64,000 bases of DNA from assembly GCF_016863535.1 (NCBI RefSeq), contig NZ_BOPB01000004.1, forward strand, positions 1 through 64,000. The letters are read 5' to 3'. Under the pieces are notes generated by a model that was given only the letters and a program-made list of their open reading frames with translations, searched no databases and had not been told where the DNA came from. Origin of the DNA: Micromonospora lutea (GTDB lineage: Bacteria > Actinomycetota > Actinomycetes > Mycobacteriales > Micromonosporaceae). The translations under genes and the position numbers were made by a program. This document shows positions 7,443-16,859 of this stretch, in pieces; within the stretch, counting starts at the first letter, position 1, and every line of letters starts with the position of its first letter.

Positions 7443-9620
7443 ATGGCGACGGCCAAGCGGTGGGCGGTCCTGATCGGTGTCAACGAGGGCAGCCCCAGCA
7501 TCGGCCTGCCGGCCCTGAGCTACGCGGAGAAGGACGCGACGGCGATGGGTACGGTCCTGCTCGACGAGGAAGTCGGCACCTTCCACGATGGCGAGGTGCA
7601 CCTCTACACGGGTGCGGCGGCCACTTCGTCGGCGATCAAGAGGACGCTGCGGCAGATCGCCGTCCAGGCCAGCCCGTCCGACGTTCTGCTGGTCTATTTC
7701 GCGGGCCACTCGCTCGTACCGGAGTGGAGCATGCCGGACGACGCGTACCTGGTCACTGGGGATCTCGACCCGGAAACGCTGGTCCTTGAACCTGACCAGG
7801 GCCTGCGGATGTCGTTTCTCCGGCAGGACGTCTTCGAGGTGTTCGCCGGCACCTCGCTGCTCGTGCTGGACTGCTGCCAGGCCGGCAGTGACCTCGACGC
7901 CGGGCAACCGCACACGGAGGCGATGCGGACCTACCACACCCGGGTCGACCGGCACAGCGCGTTGATGGCCTGCCAGCGTGGGGAGGCTGCCCGCGAGAGC
8001 GCGCAACACCAGCATGGCGTACTGACCTATCACGTGCTTCGCGCACTCCGCGGTGCAGCCCAGGACGAGCGAGGGCGCGTTTCCTTCGCCGCGATGGCCG
8101 AGTTCGTGGCGCAGCAGGACATCGACCCACTTCCCGTGCAGTTCATGCAGACCTGGGGGCCGGCCGGACCACTTACCCAGCCGCCGGTCTCCCGGCATGA
8201 CAAGGCGCTGATCACGTCGGCTACTCCCGGCACTATCGGGCTCTGCCGTAACCCCCTGGAGGATCAGGTCAACTCGATACTCCAACTGCTGGCCCGGGTG
8301 TTCCGCGGCGGGTCCAGACAGCCACGGCAGCAGAGCGGACACGACGGACGCCTGGAGATCATCCGGTATGCCCTCGATGCCGAGTCCGCCGCGATCGTGA
8401 CGTTCACCGGGAACAGCCACGGCAAGGTCAACTGGACCCAGCACTTCGACAGCGACTTTTTGTCGCCCCTGCTGGAACTGGCGACCAGAGCAGCGGTGCA
8501 GTACCGCACGACCATTCCTGGATTCGTGGTCTCGCAGGATGGCCGACGCCAACTGTTCTGCGTGCCCCTGTCGTACGAAGGCGACCGCATCCTTACCCTG
8601 ACGTTGGTGGACCCAGCGCTGGCCCAGCTCGACATGGGTGAGCCGTTGGCTGTCATGCTGCGCGCCATCTGGGACTCGAACCCGCTCGACGATCCGGTGC
8701 AGGCGGAGATGCGCGTGCTAACCGCACTGCGTACCTCCTTCGGTCGGTTGCCGGTCGTCCTCTACGAGCACGCGTTCAGCCTCTATCAGCAGCTGATCGG
8801 CAGCATGACCATGGTCTTTCAGCCCGTCGTCGAGTTGGACCAGCGGCCTTCCGGAGTCAGCGTCCAGAGCTACGAGGCACTCGCCCGCAGAGGCGACCAG
8901 CACCGCGGAGCACCGCTGCGGCTGCTGAACATGGCCTACGCCTGGGGAGACCGTTTCATCATCGAGCGCGACGCGCTGCTCGCCAGCAAGGCCATCCACT
9001 CGTACGCGCAGGCCGACGCGGACTCCGAATGGCAGGGCACCAAGCCGCTGTCCATCAATGTCGCCGTCCGTTCGCTGCTCAGTGATTCGTACCTGAACCA
9101 GGTGACGAAGGCGTTGATCGAGGCGAGTCTGAATCCGCGCGTGCTCACTCTGGAGATCTCCGAGCGGGACGCCATCGAGCCCGGCCCGGGTGAGCAGTGG
9201 CCGCAGGAACCGCTCGTGTATTTCCACAGCCGGCTGACCAAGCTCACCACCGACCTGAAGATCAATTTCGCAGTGGACGACTTCGGAGTCGGGTACGCGT
9301 CCCTGGCCCGCATGGCCGAGCTGCATCTGACCCAGATCAAGGTGGACCGGGCCGTGCTGCACCATCCGATGGCCCTTGAGGAACTCGCGCTCGTCGTCCA
9401 GGTGGCGGGATACGCGAGAAGCCTGGGCCAGGCACCCAACCCCCGGGCCGTGATCCTCGAAGGTTTCGACGACGAGTCACCGGTCCGGCTCCGGCACATC
9501 TACGAACTCGGGATTCACCACGTGCAGGGCTACTTCTGCGGTCAGGCGGCCGACCCGACCCTGCGCCCACTGCAGCCGGACGTGCAGGCGCGGATCGCTG
9601 AGCTGGTCACCGAGGAGTAG
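7443..9620 (+). CDS. Caspase-like protease fused to middle domain and C-terminal EAL domain
   Basis: A 725-residue fusion. Residues 1-230 are a caspase/metacaspase (C14) domain: WAVLIGVNEG at the first strand, VYFAGHS with catalytic His89, and LLVLDCCQAG with catalytic Cys145. Residues about 260-440 form an alpha/beta region that could be GAF-like. Residues about 455-725 form an EAL domain with all usual catalytic positions: YEALAR (Glu478), INVAV, LEISE (Glu571), DDFGVGYASL (Asp612, Asp613), IKVDR, LEGF and VQGYFCG. Intact residues suggest active cyclic-di-GMP hydrolysis, or at least binding. ATG 7443 is preferred over the TTG at 7410. The gene ends 8 bases from the convergent HEPN gene. A role as a protease effector tuned by cyclic-di-GMP is inference; no signal peptide or membrane segment is seen. 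Confidence 0.85.
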   Translation: MATAKRWAVLIGVNEGSPSIGLPALSYAEKDATAMGTVLLDEEVGTFHDGEVHLYTGAAATSSAIKRTLRQIAVQASPSDVLLVYFAGHSLVPEWSMPDDAYLVTGDLDPETLVLEPDQGLRMSFLRQDVFEVFAGTSLLVLDCCQAGSDLDAGQPHTEAMRTYHTRVDRHSALMACQRGEAARESAQHQHGVLTYHVLRALRGAAQDERGRVSFAAMAEFVAQQDIDPLPVQFMQTWGPAGPLTQPPVSRHDKALITSATPGTIGLCRNPLEDQVNSILQLLARVFRGGSRQPRQQSGHDGRLEIIRYALDAESAAIVTFTGNSHGKVNWTQHFDSDFLSPLLELATRAAVQYRTTIPGFVVSQDGRRQLFCVPLSYEGDRILTLTLVDPALAQLDMGEPLAVMLRAIWDSNPLDDPVQAEMRVLTALRTSFGRLPVVLYEHAFSLYQQLIGSMTMVFQPVVELDQRPSGVSVQSYEALARRGDQHRGAPLRLLNMAYAWGDRFIIERDALLASKAIHSYAQADADSEWQGTKPLSINVAVRSLLSDSYLNQVTKALIEASLNPRVLTLEISERDAIEPGPGEQWPQEPLVYFHSRLTKLTTDLKINFAVDDFGVGYASLARMAELHLTQIKVDRAVLHHPMALEELALVVQVAGYARSLGQAPNPRAVILEGFDDESPVRLRHIYELGIHHVQGYFCGQAADPTLRPLQPDVQARIAELVTEE

Positions 9621-9627
9621 GGGTGGA

Positions 9628-10827
9628 CTACTTCCCGTCGGGTACGGGATTTCCGCTGTTGAGCACCTCCAGAATCGCGGCGGCGACCTGCTCGATGTAG
9701 TCGATGGTCTGGGTGGTCCCGGCGCCGTCGATCGGGCGTTTCTGAGTGACGTCTTCCGGGTCCTCGTCGTACTCGTGAGCAATCTTGTGCCGGCGTTGCA
9801 CGATCTGCCGGATCTGCTCCTGTACCTCTCTACCGGTGCAGGAAACGCCGTCCCCGCTCTGCTCGGTGAGTACCCGCGCCACCCGATCCCAGAACCCCTT
9901 GACGTCGTGAACGAGTCCGAAGCCGTCGCGGATCTTGTCGGGATTCTGGTAGACCAGGTGGCCCTGCTCGCGGAGTTGCTGGTCCAGGGCCTCCACGAGC
10001 GTCCTCGTGCCGGCCTGGACCTGTTCGACCAGGCCCAGCGAGATGCTGAAGGACGTGAACCCCTTCGGCTTCTGCACCCCCGGTTGGGCGACCAGCCGCA
10101 GCATCCGGGCGCGGACCTCCTGCCGGACCCAGTGGTCGAGCGCGGCGACGCTCTGCACCCACGCCGCCCGGTAGACGTCCGACACCTCGAACGCACCGAC
10201 CTTGAGCTGGTCCAGATGCTGCCCGGCGGTGGCGAGGCTGCGCGCGTAGTCGAGGTTCCGCCGCAGGTTCGTGAACGGGATCGAGTCCGCATCCTGGCCC
10301 GGCGGGTCGGCCGGCTCGGGCTGCACCGGGCGATCGATCGTCGGCATCCGCTTGGCCTCGATGAGACGTTCGAGACGGGCGACGCTCTCCACCTGGTTAA
10401 TCCGATAGACCGTGGTCAGTGAGGGCAGCGCGAGCAACTCGCGTTCCACGGATGCCCGTGGAACGTCGGTGCGTGCCCACGCCACGGATCGCGCGTGCCG
10501 GATGCCCGAGGGAAGGTCCATCCGATATTCGTAGGGTCCGGTCACCCGGCCGACGGCGACGTCGGGGCTGGTGCGCCGCAGAAACAACACGATGTCGCCC
10601 GCGGACATCTTCGACCGGAACGCGACCAACTGCACGGTGTAGCTCTCCACCGCACGCTGCTCGACCTCGGGGTAGGCGGCCCTAACCCGCTTGCGGACCT
10701 CGCTGGGCGAGGCTGTGGTGCTGAGGTCTCCCGCAGCGGACCAGCCGACCGCGATCAGGTTCTTGTCGAGGGCGAGTTCGTCGTAGCTGTCGTCACGGCC
10801 CGCCCGCACGATCCATGCTGTCGCCAC
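9628..10827 (-). CDS. EVE/PUA-like domain plus RiboL-PSP-HEPN domain protein
   Basis: A 399-residue two-domain protein. Residues 1-150 start with AWIVRAGRDDSYDELALD and contain MSAGDIVLFLRR and VGRVTGPYEYR. This pattern is shared with EVE/PUA-like modules that sit in front of restriction nucleases and read modified bases. Residues about 190-399 match the RiboL-PSP-HEPN layout and carry RRHKIAH, in which Arg346 and His351 give the R-x4-H active-site motif of HEPN ribonucleases. The likely role is RNA cleavage in response to a nucleic-acid signal, a known abortive-infection strategy. It is 15 bases downstream of the DUF262 gene on the same strand, so the two are probably one operon. It converges with the caspase-EAL gene. 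Substrate and trigger are inferred. Confidence 0.75.
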   Translation of the reverse strand: MATAWIVRAGRDDSYDELALDKNLIAVGWSAAGDLSTTASPSEVRKRVRAAYPEVEQRAVESYTVQLVAFRSKMSAGDIVLFLRRTSPDVAVGRVTGPYEYRMDLPSGIRHARSVAWARTDVPRASVERELLALPSLTTVYRINQVESVARLERLIEAKRMPTIDRPVQPEPADPPGQDADSIPFTNLRRNLDYARSLATAGQHLDQLKVGAFEVSDVYRAAWVQSVAALDHWVRQEVRARMLRLVAQPGVQKPKGFTSFSISLGLVEQVQAGTRTLVEALDQQLREQGHLVYQNPDKIRDGFGLVHDVKGFWDRVARVLTEQSGDGVSCTGREVQEQIRQIVQRRHKIAHEYDEDPEDVTQKRPIDGAGTTQTIDYIEQVAAAILEVLNSGNPVPDGK

Positions 10828-10842
10828 CAGATCTCCTTCCGA

Positions 10843-12831
10843 TCAGTCCGTGCTGGTGACGGGGAACTTCACGGGCTCGCTGTCCCACCGCTTCGACTCG
10901 ATGCGAGGCAGCGCCGACAGCGGCTGCGACGTGTCCAACTCTCGGTCGAACACCGTCCTCCACTCCTCCGGTGTTCCGGTGACCAGGAACGGGCCGATGG
11001 TGATCTGCAGAGAGTCCTCGATCATCTCGACGGGGACGGACTCGCCGGCAATCGTCACGTCGCTGTCGATGCCAGCGATCCGAGCGGACTCGATGGCGCT
11101 GTCCAACTCGGCCATGCTTGCCCATCCAGCCCAGGAGATGCCATCGCCGGAGGCGGTGAAGACGATCCGACCGCCGTCCCGGAGGCTGCCATAGAGCGCG
11201 AGGTCCAGCGAAAGCCCGGCGCTGGGGTCGGCGTTCTCGACCGGTACCTCGTCCAGGAAGGCGGGACGGAAGCGGTCCAGCAGGGCGTTCATCGCCTCCG
11301 CGAGGAGTTGACGTCGAGCCTCCAGGAAGCGGGGGTAACCGTCCGGACCGCGCAGTGCCGCGGCCACGGGTACGAGGTGTTGCCTCAGCTCGTCCTCGTG
11401 CAGCGTGGGGAAGTACTCCGCTGGACTTCGGCCGTTGATCTTCTTGCTGGCCTGTGCGGAGATGAAGACCAGGTTCGCCAGGTCGTTGACCATCGCCTTG
11501 TCGAAGCGGGGATCGTCGAGCGTAGACGGTGGATGAACGTGGTGGTGCTCCAGTTTGGGAGCGTCCCCGGTGTCCGGAAGGATGTCGGTGCCGTACCACC
11601 AGTCGCGGGCATCGCGGGCCTTGGCCACGAGAAGGCTGAGGAAGAAGTAGGGGCTTTCCTTCGTCCGCCCTCGGAGCGCCCGGTCGGTCACCTCGGCGCG
11701 GGAGTTCTCCACGCTAAGGCCCTCAAGGAGTGCCCGGACCGGGTTGGGTTGCCGCGCGGACCGGATGTCCTGGCTGAGCCGAGTGTCGGTGGAGCCGCTG
11801 TAGCGGGTCCGGATGGTGGCGAGCAGGAGCCAGTAGATGATTCCGTTCGAGGTCTCCTGGTCGACCGCCTCCTCGGTGCGTTCACCGAGTAGCACGACCA
11901 GCGGGATCAGGACGATCATCGAGGGCAACGGGTCCGACCGGGTCAGCTTCAGCTCGTGCTCCAACAGCGGGATCAAACGTCGTAGGCCGCGCTTGACCAC
12001 CTCCCAGCCGCGTTCGAGTTCGGCGTCTCCGGTCTGCCGCAGCTTGCTGTGGGACCACACCGAGAGACCACGTCCCAGCACCACGCCGGCCAGGGCGCGG
12101 GACAGGAAGTTGACGTCGATGTGTCCGTAGCCGTGACCCAGCCAATGTTGCGACTCGTCCTGGAGCTTGGTCAGCACACCCTTCCACCGGGTCGACAGGG
12201 TCGCCATTGCCAGGTCGAGGGTGCCGAGTCGACGGCCGCCGCTGTTGACCCGGACGAAGATTTCCGCGACCTCCTCGTACGGGAAGCCCTTGAGGACCTC
12301 CATGACGAAGTGCCGGTTGCGCAACTGCTTGATCCGGCCGAGCCGATCCTCGATTTCATGGTCTTCGAGAGTGGACCCCGCGTCGAGCAGTCGTTGCGTC
12401 AGGCGCAACATGCTGGCTTTCGGATCGAGCACGTCCGCCACCTTGACCCACTTTGGGTCGCGTCGGGTCGCGGCACTCTGGTTCTGGAACTTCTGGTTCT
12501 CCACGTGGAAGACGACCTGCGCGTCGGGGTGGTCGGTGAAGACCCGGTGCAGGGACGTCAGCCGCTGTTGGCCGTCGAGGAGGAACAGCGGAGGCTTGGA
12601 GGGTATCGGTTCGGGCCCGCTCACGGACATGTCCCGGATCTCTGGCGCGTCGTCGGTCTCCCAGAACAGCAGTGAGCCGAACGGGTAACCCCGATAGATC
12701 GAGTCCATCAGCTTGGCGACTTGTGTCGGCTTCCAGACATATTCCCGCTGGATCTCCGGAAGCAGGATCTCGGCGTTCGAGATCTCGTCGATCAGTTTTC
12801 CGATGGATCGTTCGATCCTGTCGACGTGCAT
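10843..12831 (-). CDS. DUF262 and HNH (DUF1524-like) nuclease, GmrSD/SspE/BrxU type
   Basis: A 662-residue protein. The DUF262 (ParB-like NTPase) domain is clear: IQREYVWKPTQVAKLMDSIYRG (residues 27-48, split here by the family signature), GYPFGSLLFW and FLLDGQQRLTSLH (DGQQR at residues 86-90). Near residue 425 the stretch LEHHHVHPPSTL followed by MVNDLANLVFIS resembles the His-rich HNH nuclease motif of DUF1524. A further 170-residue tail has no recognised domain. Proteins of this build are modification-dependent nucleases (GmrSD), the phosphorothioate-dependent SspE, and the BREX-associated BrxU. The start at 12831 is chosen from an AAGGGG site 8 bases upstream and because the family begins here. 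It is divergent from the PglY gene, so it may be a restriction partner of that operon. Confidence 0.8.
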   Translation of the reverse strand: MHVDRIERSIGKLIDEISNAEILLPEIQREYVWKPTQVAKLMDSIYRGYPFGSLLFWETDDAPEIRDMSVSGPEPIPSKPPLFLLDGQQRLTSLHRVFTDHPDAQVVFHVENQKFQNQSAATRRDPKWVKVADVLDPKASMLRLTQRLLDAGSTLEDHEIEDRLGRIKQLRNRHFVMEVLKGFPYEEVAEIFVRVNSGGRRLGTLDLAMATLSTRWKGVLTKLQDESQHWLGHGYGHIDVNFLSRALAGVVLGRGLSVWSHSKLRQTGDAELERGWEVVKRGLRRLIPLLEHELKLTRSDPLPSMIVLIPLVVLLGERTEEAVDQETSNGIIYWLLLATIRTRYSGSTDTRLSQDIRSARQPNPVRALLEGLSVENSRAEVTDRALRGRTKESPYFFLSLLVAKARDARDWWYGTDILPDTGDAPKLEHHHVHPPSTLDDPRFDKAMVNDLANLVFISAQASKKINGRSPAEYFPTLHEDELRQHLVPVAAALRGPDGYPRFLEARRQLLAEAMNALLDRFRPAFLDEVPVENADPSAGLSLDLALYGSLRDGGRIVFTASGDGISWAGWASMAELDSAIESARIAGIDSDVTIAGESVPVEMIEDSLQITIGPFLVTGTPEEWRTVFDRELDTSQPLSALPRIESKRWDSEPVKFPVTSTD

Positions 12832-13121
12832 CAACCAACCCCTTCGTTGCGCCAGCTCTGTGAATGCCGATCCCACCCAGGTAGGGGGCAGGGGCGTTGT
12901 CCCGCCCCCGGGCAAGCCGGCAGTTGCAGAAGGCAAGCCCGACTGATGTCCTACCGCGCCGCGTATCGGCCTGTCCACCCCATGATCAGCCGTTCCGTAC
13001 CCTGCGGAATTCGGCCTGGATAGGATGTCCGGTCCTGCTGCATGGCCCGAGGAGTCGAATCTGCGGTCGGGCCTCGCGTCTATCGGAAACCCGTCCGGCC
13101 CCGGTAGGTACGGTGTTCGGC
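12832..13121. promoter_or_regulatory. Divergent intergenic region between the nuclease and BREX-like operons
   Basis: 290 bases separate two divergent starts and must hold promoters in both directions. I see no strong -35/-10 pair and no clear operator. The DUF262 gene has an AAGGGG ribosome site here. The PglY start has only a weak site (GGTAGG, 12 bases before the ATG at 13122), so its start is less certain. Confidence 0.4.
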
Positions 13122-16100
13122 ATGTCTTCGCCGCCCTCCGCGCTGTTGCTCCGAGACGTCATCGACATTCCGGAACGGACGAGCACGAGTGATTTCGTGC
13201 TCAGGCTCGCAGACAGTGTTGTCGACGCCGAGTCAACACTCCGTGACTATGTGATCACGGATAGATTGCTTGGCAACTTCGACGAGGCGCTCGGGCTGAT
13301 CCGCTCTGCGGTCGAGGGACAGGCGTCCAAGGCCGCCTATCTGCACGGCTCCTTCGGCTCTGGTAAGTCGCACTTCATGGGGGTGTTGCACGCGCTGCTG
13401 CGCGGTGAGCCGGCGGCCCGGGGACGGGACGAGTTGGCCCCGTTGGTTGCCAAGCACAGCGTCTGGCTGGACGGCCGCAAGTTCCTGCTGGTGCCGTACC
13501 ACCTGCTCGATGCCCGCTCGTTGGAGCAGCGGGTCCTCGGCGGCTACGTCGACTGGGTGCGGTCGCTGCACCCTGACGCGCAGATCCCGGCGGTGCACCG
13601 CACCGACGCGCTGCTGGAGCAGGCCGCCTCGCTGCGGGAGAAGATCGGCGACGCCCAGTTCATCGCCGGGCTGCCCGGTGGCGACGTCGAGGACGAGTGG
13701 GGCGAGAGCGAAACCTTCTGGACGCCGGATCGGCTCGACGCGGCATTCGGCGGAGCGTACTCCGACGAACTGCGGCGCAAGCTTGTCAACGACCTGCTGA
13801 CCAGCTGGAACAAGGGCTTCTTCAGCAACGCCCGGGAGGACGCCGAGGCGTTCGTCTCGCTCGACCGGGGCCTCACCGAGATCAGCCGGCACGCCAAGGA
13901 ACTCGGCTACCACGGCCTGATCCTCTTCCTCGACGAGTTGATCCTCTGGCTGGCCAACTCCATCGGTGACCAGCAGTTCGTCTCCCGGGAGATCCAGAAG
14001 ATCACAAACTTCGTCGAGGGAGGCGACACCCGCCGGCCCATCCCGATCGTCAGCTTCATCGCCCGACAGCGTGACCTGCGCGAACTCGTCGGCGAAGAGG
14101 TGGTGGGCGCGAACGAGCTGAGCTACCAGGACACCCTCAACCTGGCCAGCGGCCGGTTCGACGTAATTAAGCTGGAGGACCGCAACCTGCCGGAGATCGC
14201 CCGTCGTCGCCTGCTCAAACCCCGCGACGCCACGGCTGCCGAAGCCATCTCCCGCGCCTTCGACGCGACCACCAAGGTACGCCGGGAGGTCTTCGACACC
14301 CTGCTCGGCACCGACTCCGGCAGCGGCGCCGACATCGACGCATTCCGGTCGACGTACCCGTTCAGTCCGGCCTTCATCTCCACCCTGGTACACGTCTCCA
14401 GCGCCCTGCAACGCTCCCGTACCGCGCTCAAGCTGATGCGTCAGCTTCTGGTAGACCGGCGCGACGTGCTGCGCCTGGGGCAGCTCGTACCGCTGGGCGA
14501 CCTCTACGACGTGATCAGCGGCGGTGGTGACCAGCCCTTCACCGAGAAGCTCAAGGTCGAATTCGAGATGGCCCAGAAGCTGTACGACGTGAAGCTGCGA
14601 CCGTACCTGCTCGGTCAGTACGGCCTCACCGAGGACGACCTCGACGCGGCTCGGCGCGGACACCCGGTCGGCGAGTCCGCCGGGCGGCTGCGGGCCTTCA
14701 CCGGCGACGACCGCCTGATGAAGACTCTGCTGCTCGGCGCTCTGGCACCCAGCGTGCCGGCGTTGCGCAACCTGACCGCGCGCCGGCTGTCGGCACTGAA
14801 CCACGGCAGCATCACCAGCCCGATCCCGGGCGGCGAAGTCGCCCAGGTGTCGCGCAAGCTCGCCGACTGGGCCGGCCAGTTCGCCGAGATCCGCATCAGC
14901 GAGGGCGACGACCCGGTGGTGTCACTGGAGTTGGTCGGTGTCGATGTCGACAGCGTGCTCGCCACCGCCAAGCACTACGACAATGAGGGTGCCCGTAAGC
15001 ACATTGTCCACCGCCTGCTCTGGCAGCAGCTCGGCGTGCCATGGAGCGACTCGTTCTTCGCCGAGGTTGGGCTGACCTGGCGGGGCAGCCGGCGAGTGAT
15101 CGAGATGGTCTACGGCAACGTCCGCGACTCCAACGACATCCGCGACGAAGCCTTCCACCCGAGCGTCCGGGACGGGTGGCGCATGATCATCGACTACCCC
15201 TTCGACGACGGCAGCCACGGCCCGGCCGACGACCGGCAGCGGGTGCAGGACCTGACCTCCCGGACCCATGCCCGCACCGTGTGTTGGATTCCCGCAGCCC
15301 TCACCGTGGAGCGCCGCAACGAACTGGGCAAGCTAGTCATCATCGACAAGCTGCTTGAGGGACAGCGCTTCGACAGCCACGCCGAACATCTCAACCCGGA
15401 CGACCGGCGGCGGGCGCACGCCGCCCTGACCAATCAACGCAGCGCATTGCTGGCCAAGCTGCAAGGGGTGCTCCGCCAGGCGTACGGGCTGGCTGCGAAG
15501 CAGCCAAATGATGTGCAACTCGGCTTCGACGACCATCTGCAGTCGCTGACCCGGGCGTTGGAACCGAAGCTGCCAATGGGCGCCACCTTCAACGACGCGC
15601 TGCGCAGCATCGGCGACCAGATGCTGACCCATCAGTACCCGGCCCACCCCGACTTCGACCCGGACCGTAAGGGCGACCCGGTGCGACCACCGGAGGTCAA
15701 GGCCGTGTTCGGGTACGTCCAGCGTGCGGTCGAGTCGCCCGAAGGGCGGGTTGAGGTGGACCGGGCGCACCGGCTGACCATGCGCCGCATCGCCAACCCG
15801 CTGCGGCTCGGCACGATGCACGAGGCAGCCTTCGTGATCGAGCAGGAGTGGGTGCAGCACTTTCATCAAAAGGCCGCCAGCGAAGGCGTCACTGGCGAGC
15901 TGCGGGTCAGTGACCTGTTCAACTGGATCGACCAGCCGAAACCACGTGGCCTCGACCCGATCGTCGCCCAGTTGGTCGTGGCGACCTTCGCCGAGCAGAC
16001 TGACCGCGCCTTCTACCTGCACGGCAGTCAGATCACCCCGGCGCCCGAGCCGGGTCGGATCACCACCGAGTACACGCTGCGGGAGGAGAGCCTACCCAGC

Positions 16101-16859
16101 GAGGATGACTGGAAGTCGGCCCACGCCCGCGCCGTGGCGATCTTCGGACTCCGACCACTTGACCTACGTCGAGGTCGGCTCGTCGCGATCTTCGGCCGGG
16201 ATCTGGTCACGGAGGCGAACCGGTACCGCGTTGCCGCCCACCAACTCGCCGACCAGCTCGACGTCCACGCCGACCATCTGCGGCTCGACCGGGGGACCGG
16301 GCGCCTCGCCACGGCGCGCGCCGCCGCTGTGCTGCTCGACGCGTTGACGTCCGGCCGCTCGGCCAGGGAAACGGTCGAACGGCTGGCGCAGGCTGAACTT
16401 GCCGGACCGGCGGACCGTACCGGCAGGAGCATCACCAGTGCCGCTCAGGTGACCACCGCGCTCGCCGCCGCGCCCTGGGACACCTTCGAGATCATCGCTG
16501 GCTTGCCCGTGCCCTACGCGGATCGAGGCGCGGCGATTCTGGCCGAACTTCGTCGGGTCGCGCAGGCTGACGAACTGACCGCACCGCTTGCGCCGGCTCT
16601 GAGACGAGCGCAGAGCGACGCCACCGCGTTGCTTCGCGAGGCCACCGGTGGTGGCAGGACACAGGCCGGTTCGAGTGGTGGGGCAGGCGCCGGTACGGGC
16701 GGCAGCGCGAACACCGCGTCGGGGGGCGAGCCGACGAGGACCGGGGGCAGCCGCCGTACTGGGGTGAACGGTATCGACGAGGTTGTGGCTGACCTGCGCA
16801 GGTTCGCAGAGACCCATGGCGAGGCGACGATCGAGGTCAGTTGGAGAGTGGTGTCGTGA
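13122..16859 (+). CDS. pglY: PglY-like BREX ATPase
   Basis: A 1245-residue P-loop protein of the PglY/BrxC type, the size usual for the family. The Walker A motif GSFGSGKS is at residues 76-83, preceded by YLHG. The Walker B segment LILFLDELILW has Asp271 and Glu272. The rest is long alpha/beta sequence with no second obvious P-loop, then a Gly/Ser/Thr-rich linker (about residues 1175-1215) and a short C-terminal domain ending in EVSWRVVS. In BREX type 2 (Pgl) systems PglY works with PglZ and the PglX methyltransferase against phage. It overlaps pglZ by 4 bases and starts a four-gene operon. The ATG at 13122 gives the family-typical N-terminus; its ribosome site is weak. Confidence 0.85.
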   Translation: MSSPPSALLLRDVIDIPERTSTSDFVLRLADSVVDAESTLRDYVITDRLLGNFDEALGLIRSAVEGQASKAAYLHGSFGSGKSHFMGVLHALLRGEPAARGRDELAPLVAKHSVWLDGRKFLLVPYHLLDARSLEQRVLGGYVDWVRSLHPDAQIPAVHRTDALLEQAASLREKIGDAQFIAGLPGGDVEDEWGESETFWTPDRLDAAFGGAYSDELRRKLVNDLLTSWNKGFFSNAREDAEAFVSLDRGLTEISRHAKELGYHGLILFLDELILWLANSIGDQQFVSREIQKITNFVEGGDTRRPIPIVSFIARQRDLRELVGEEVVGANELSYQDTLNLASGRFDVIKLEDRNLPEIARRRLLKPRDATAAEAISRAFDATTKVRREVFDTLLGTDSGSGADIDAFRSTYPFSPAFISTLVHVSSALQRSRTALKLMRQLLVDRRDVLRLGQLVPLGDLYDVISGGGDQPFTEKLKVEFEMAQKLYDVKLRPYLLGQYGLTEDDLDAARRGHPVGESAGRLRAFTGDDRLMKTLLLGALAPSVPALRNLTARRLSALNHGSITSPIPGGEVAQVSRKLADWAGQFAEIRISEGDDPVVSLELVGVDVDSVLATAKHYDNEGARKHIVHRLLWQQLGVPWSDSFFAEVGLTWRGSRRVIEMVYGNVRDSNDIRDEAFHPSVRDGWRMIIDYPFDDGSHGPADDRQRVQDLTSRTHARTVCWIPAALTVERRNELGKLVIIDKLLEGQRFDSHAEHLNPDDRRRAHAALTNQRSALLAKLQGVLRQAYGLAAKQPNDVQLGFDDHLQSLTRALEPKLPMGATFNDALRSIGDQMLTHQYPAHPDFDPDRKGDPVRPPEVKAVFGYVQRAVESPEGRVEVDRAHRLTMRRIANPLRLGTMHEAAFVIEQEWVQHFHQKAASEGVTGELRVSDLFNWIDQPKPRGLDPIVAQLVVATFAEQTDRAFYLHGSQITPAPEPGRITTEYTLREESLPSEDDWKSAHARAVAIFGLRPLDLRRGRLVAIFGRDLVTEANRYRVAAHQLADQLDVHADHLRLDRGTGRLATARAAAVLLDALTSGRSARETVERLAQAELAGPADRTGRSITSAAQVTTALAAAPWDTFEIIAGLPVPYADRGAAILAELRRVAQADELTAPLAPALRRAQSDATALLREATGGGRTQAGSSGGAGAGTGGSANTASGGEPTRTGGSRRTGVNGIDEVVADLRRFAETHGEATIEVSWRVVS

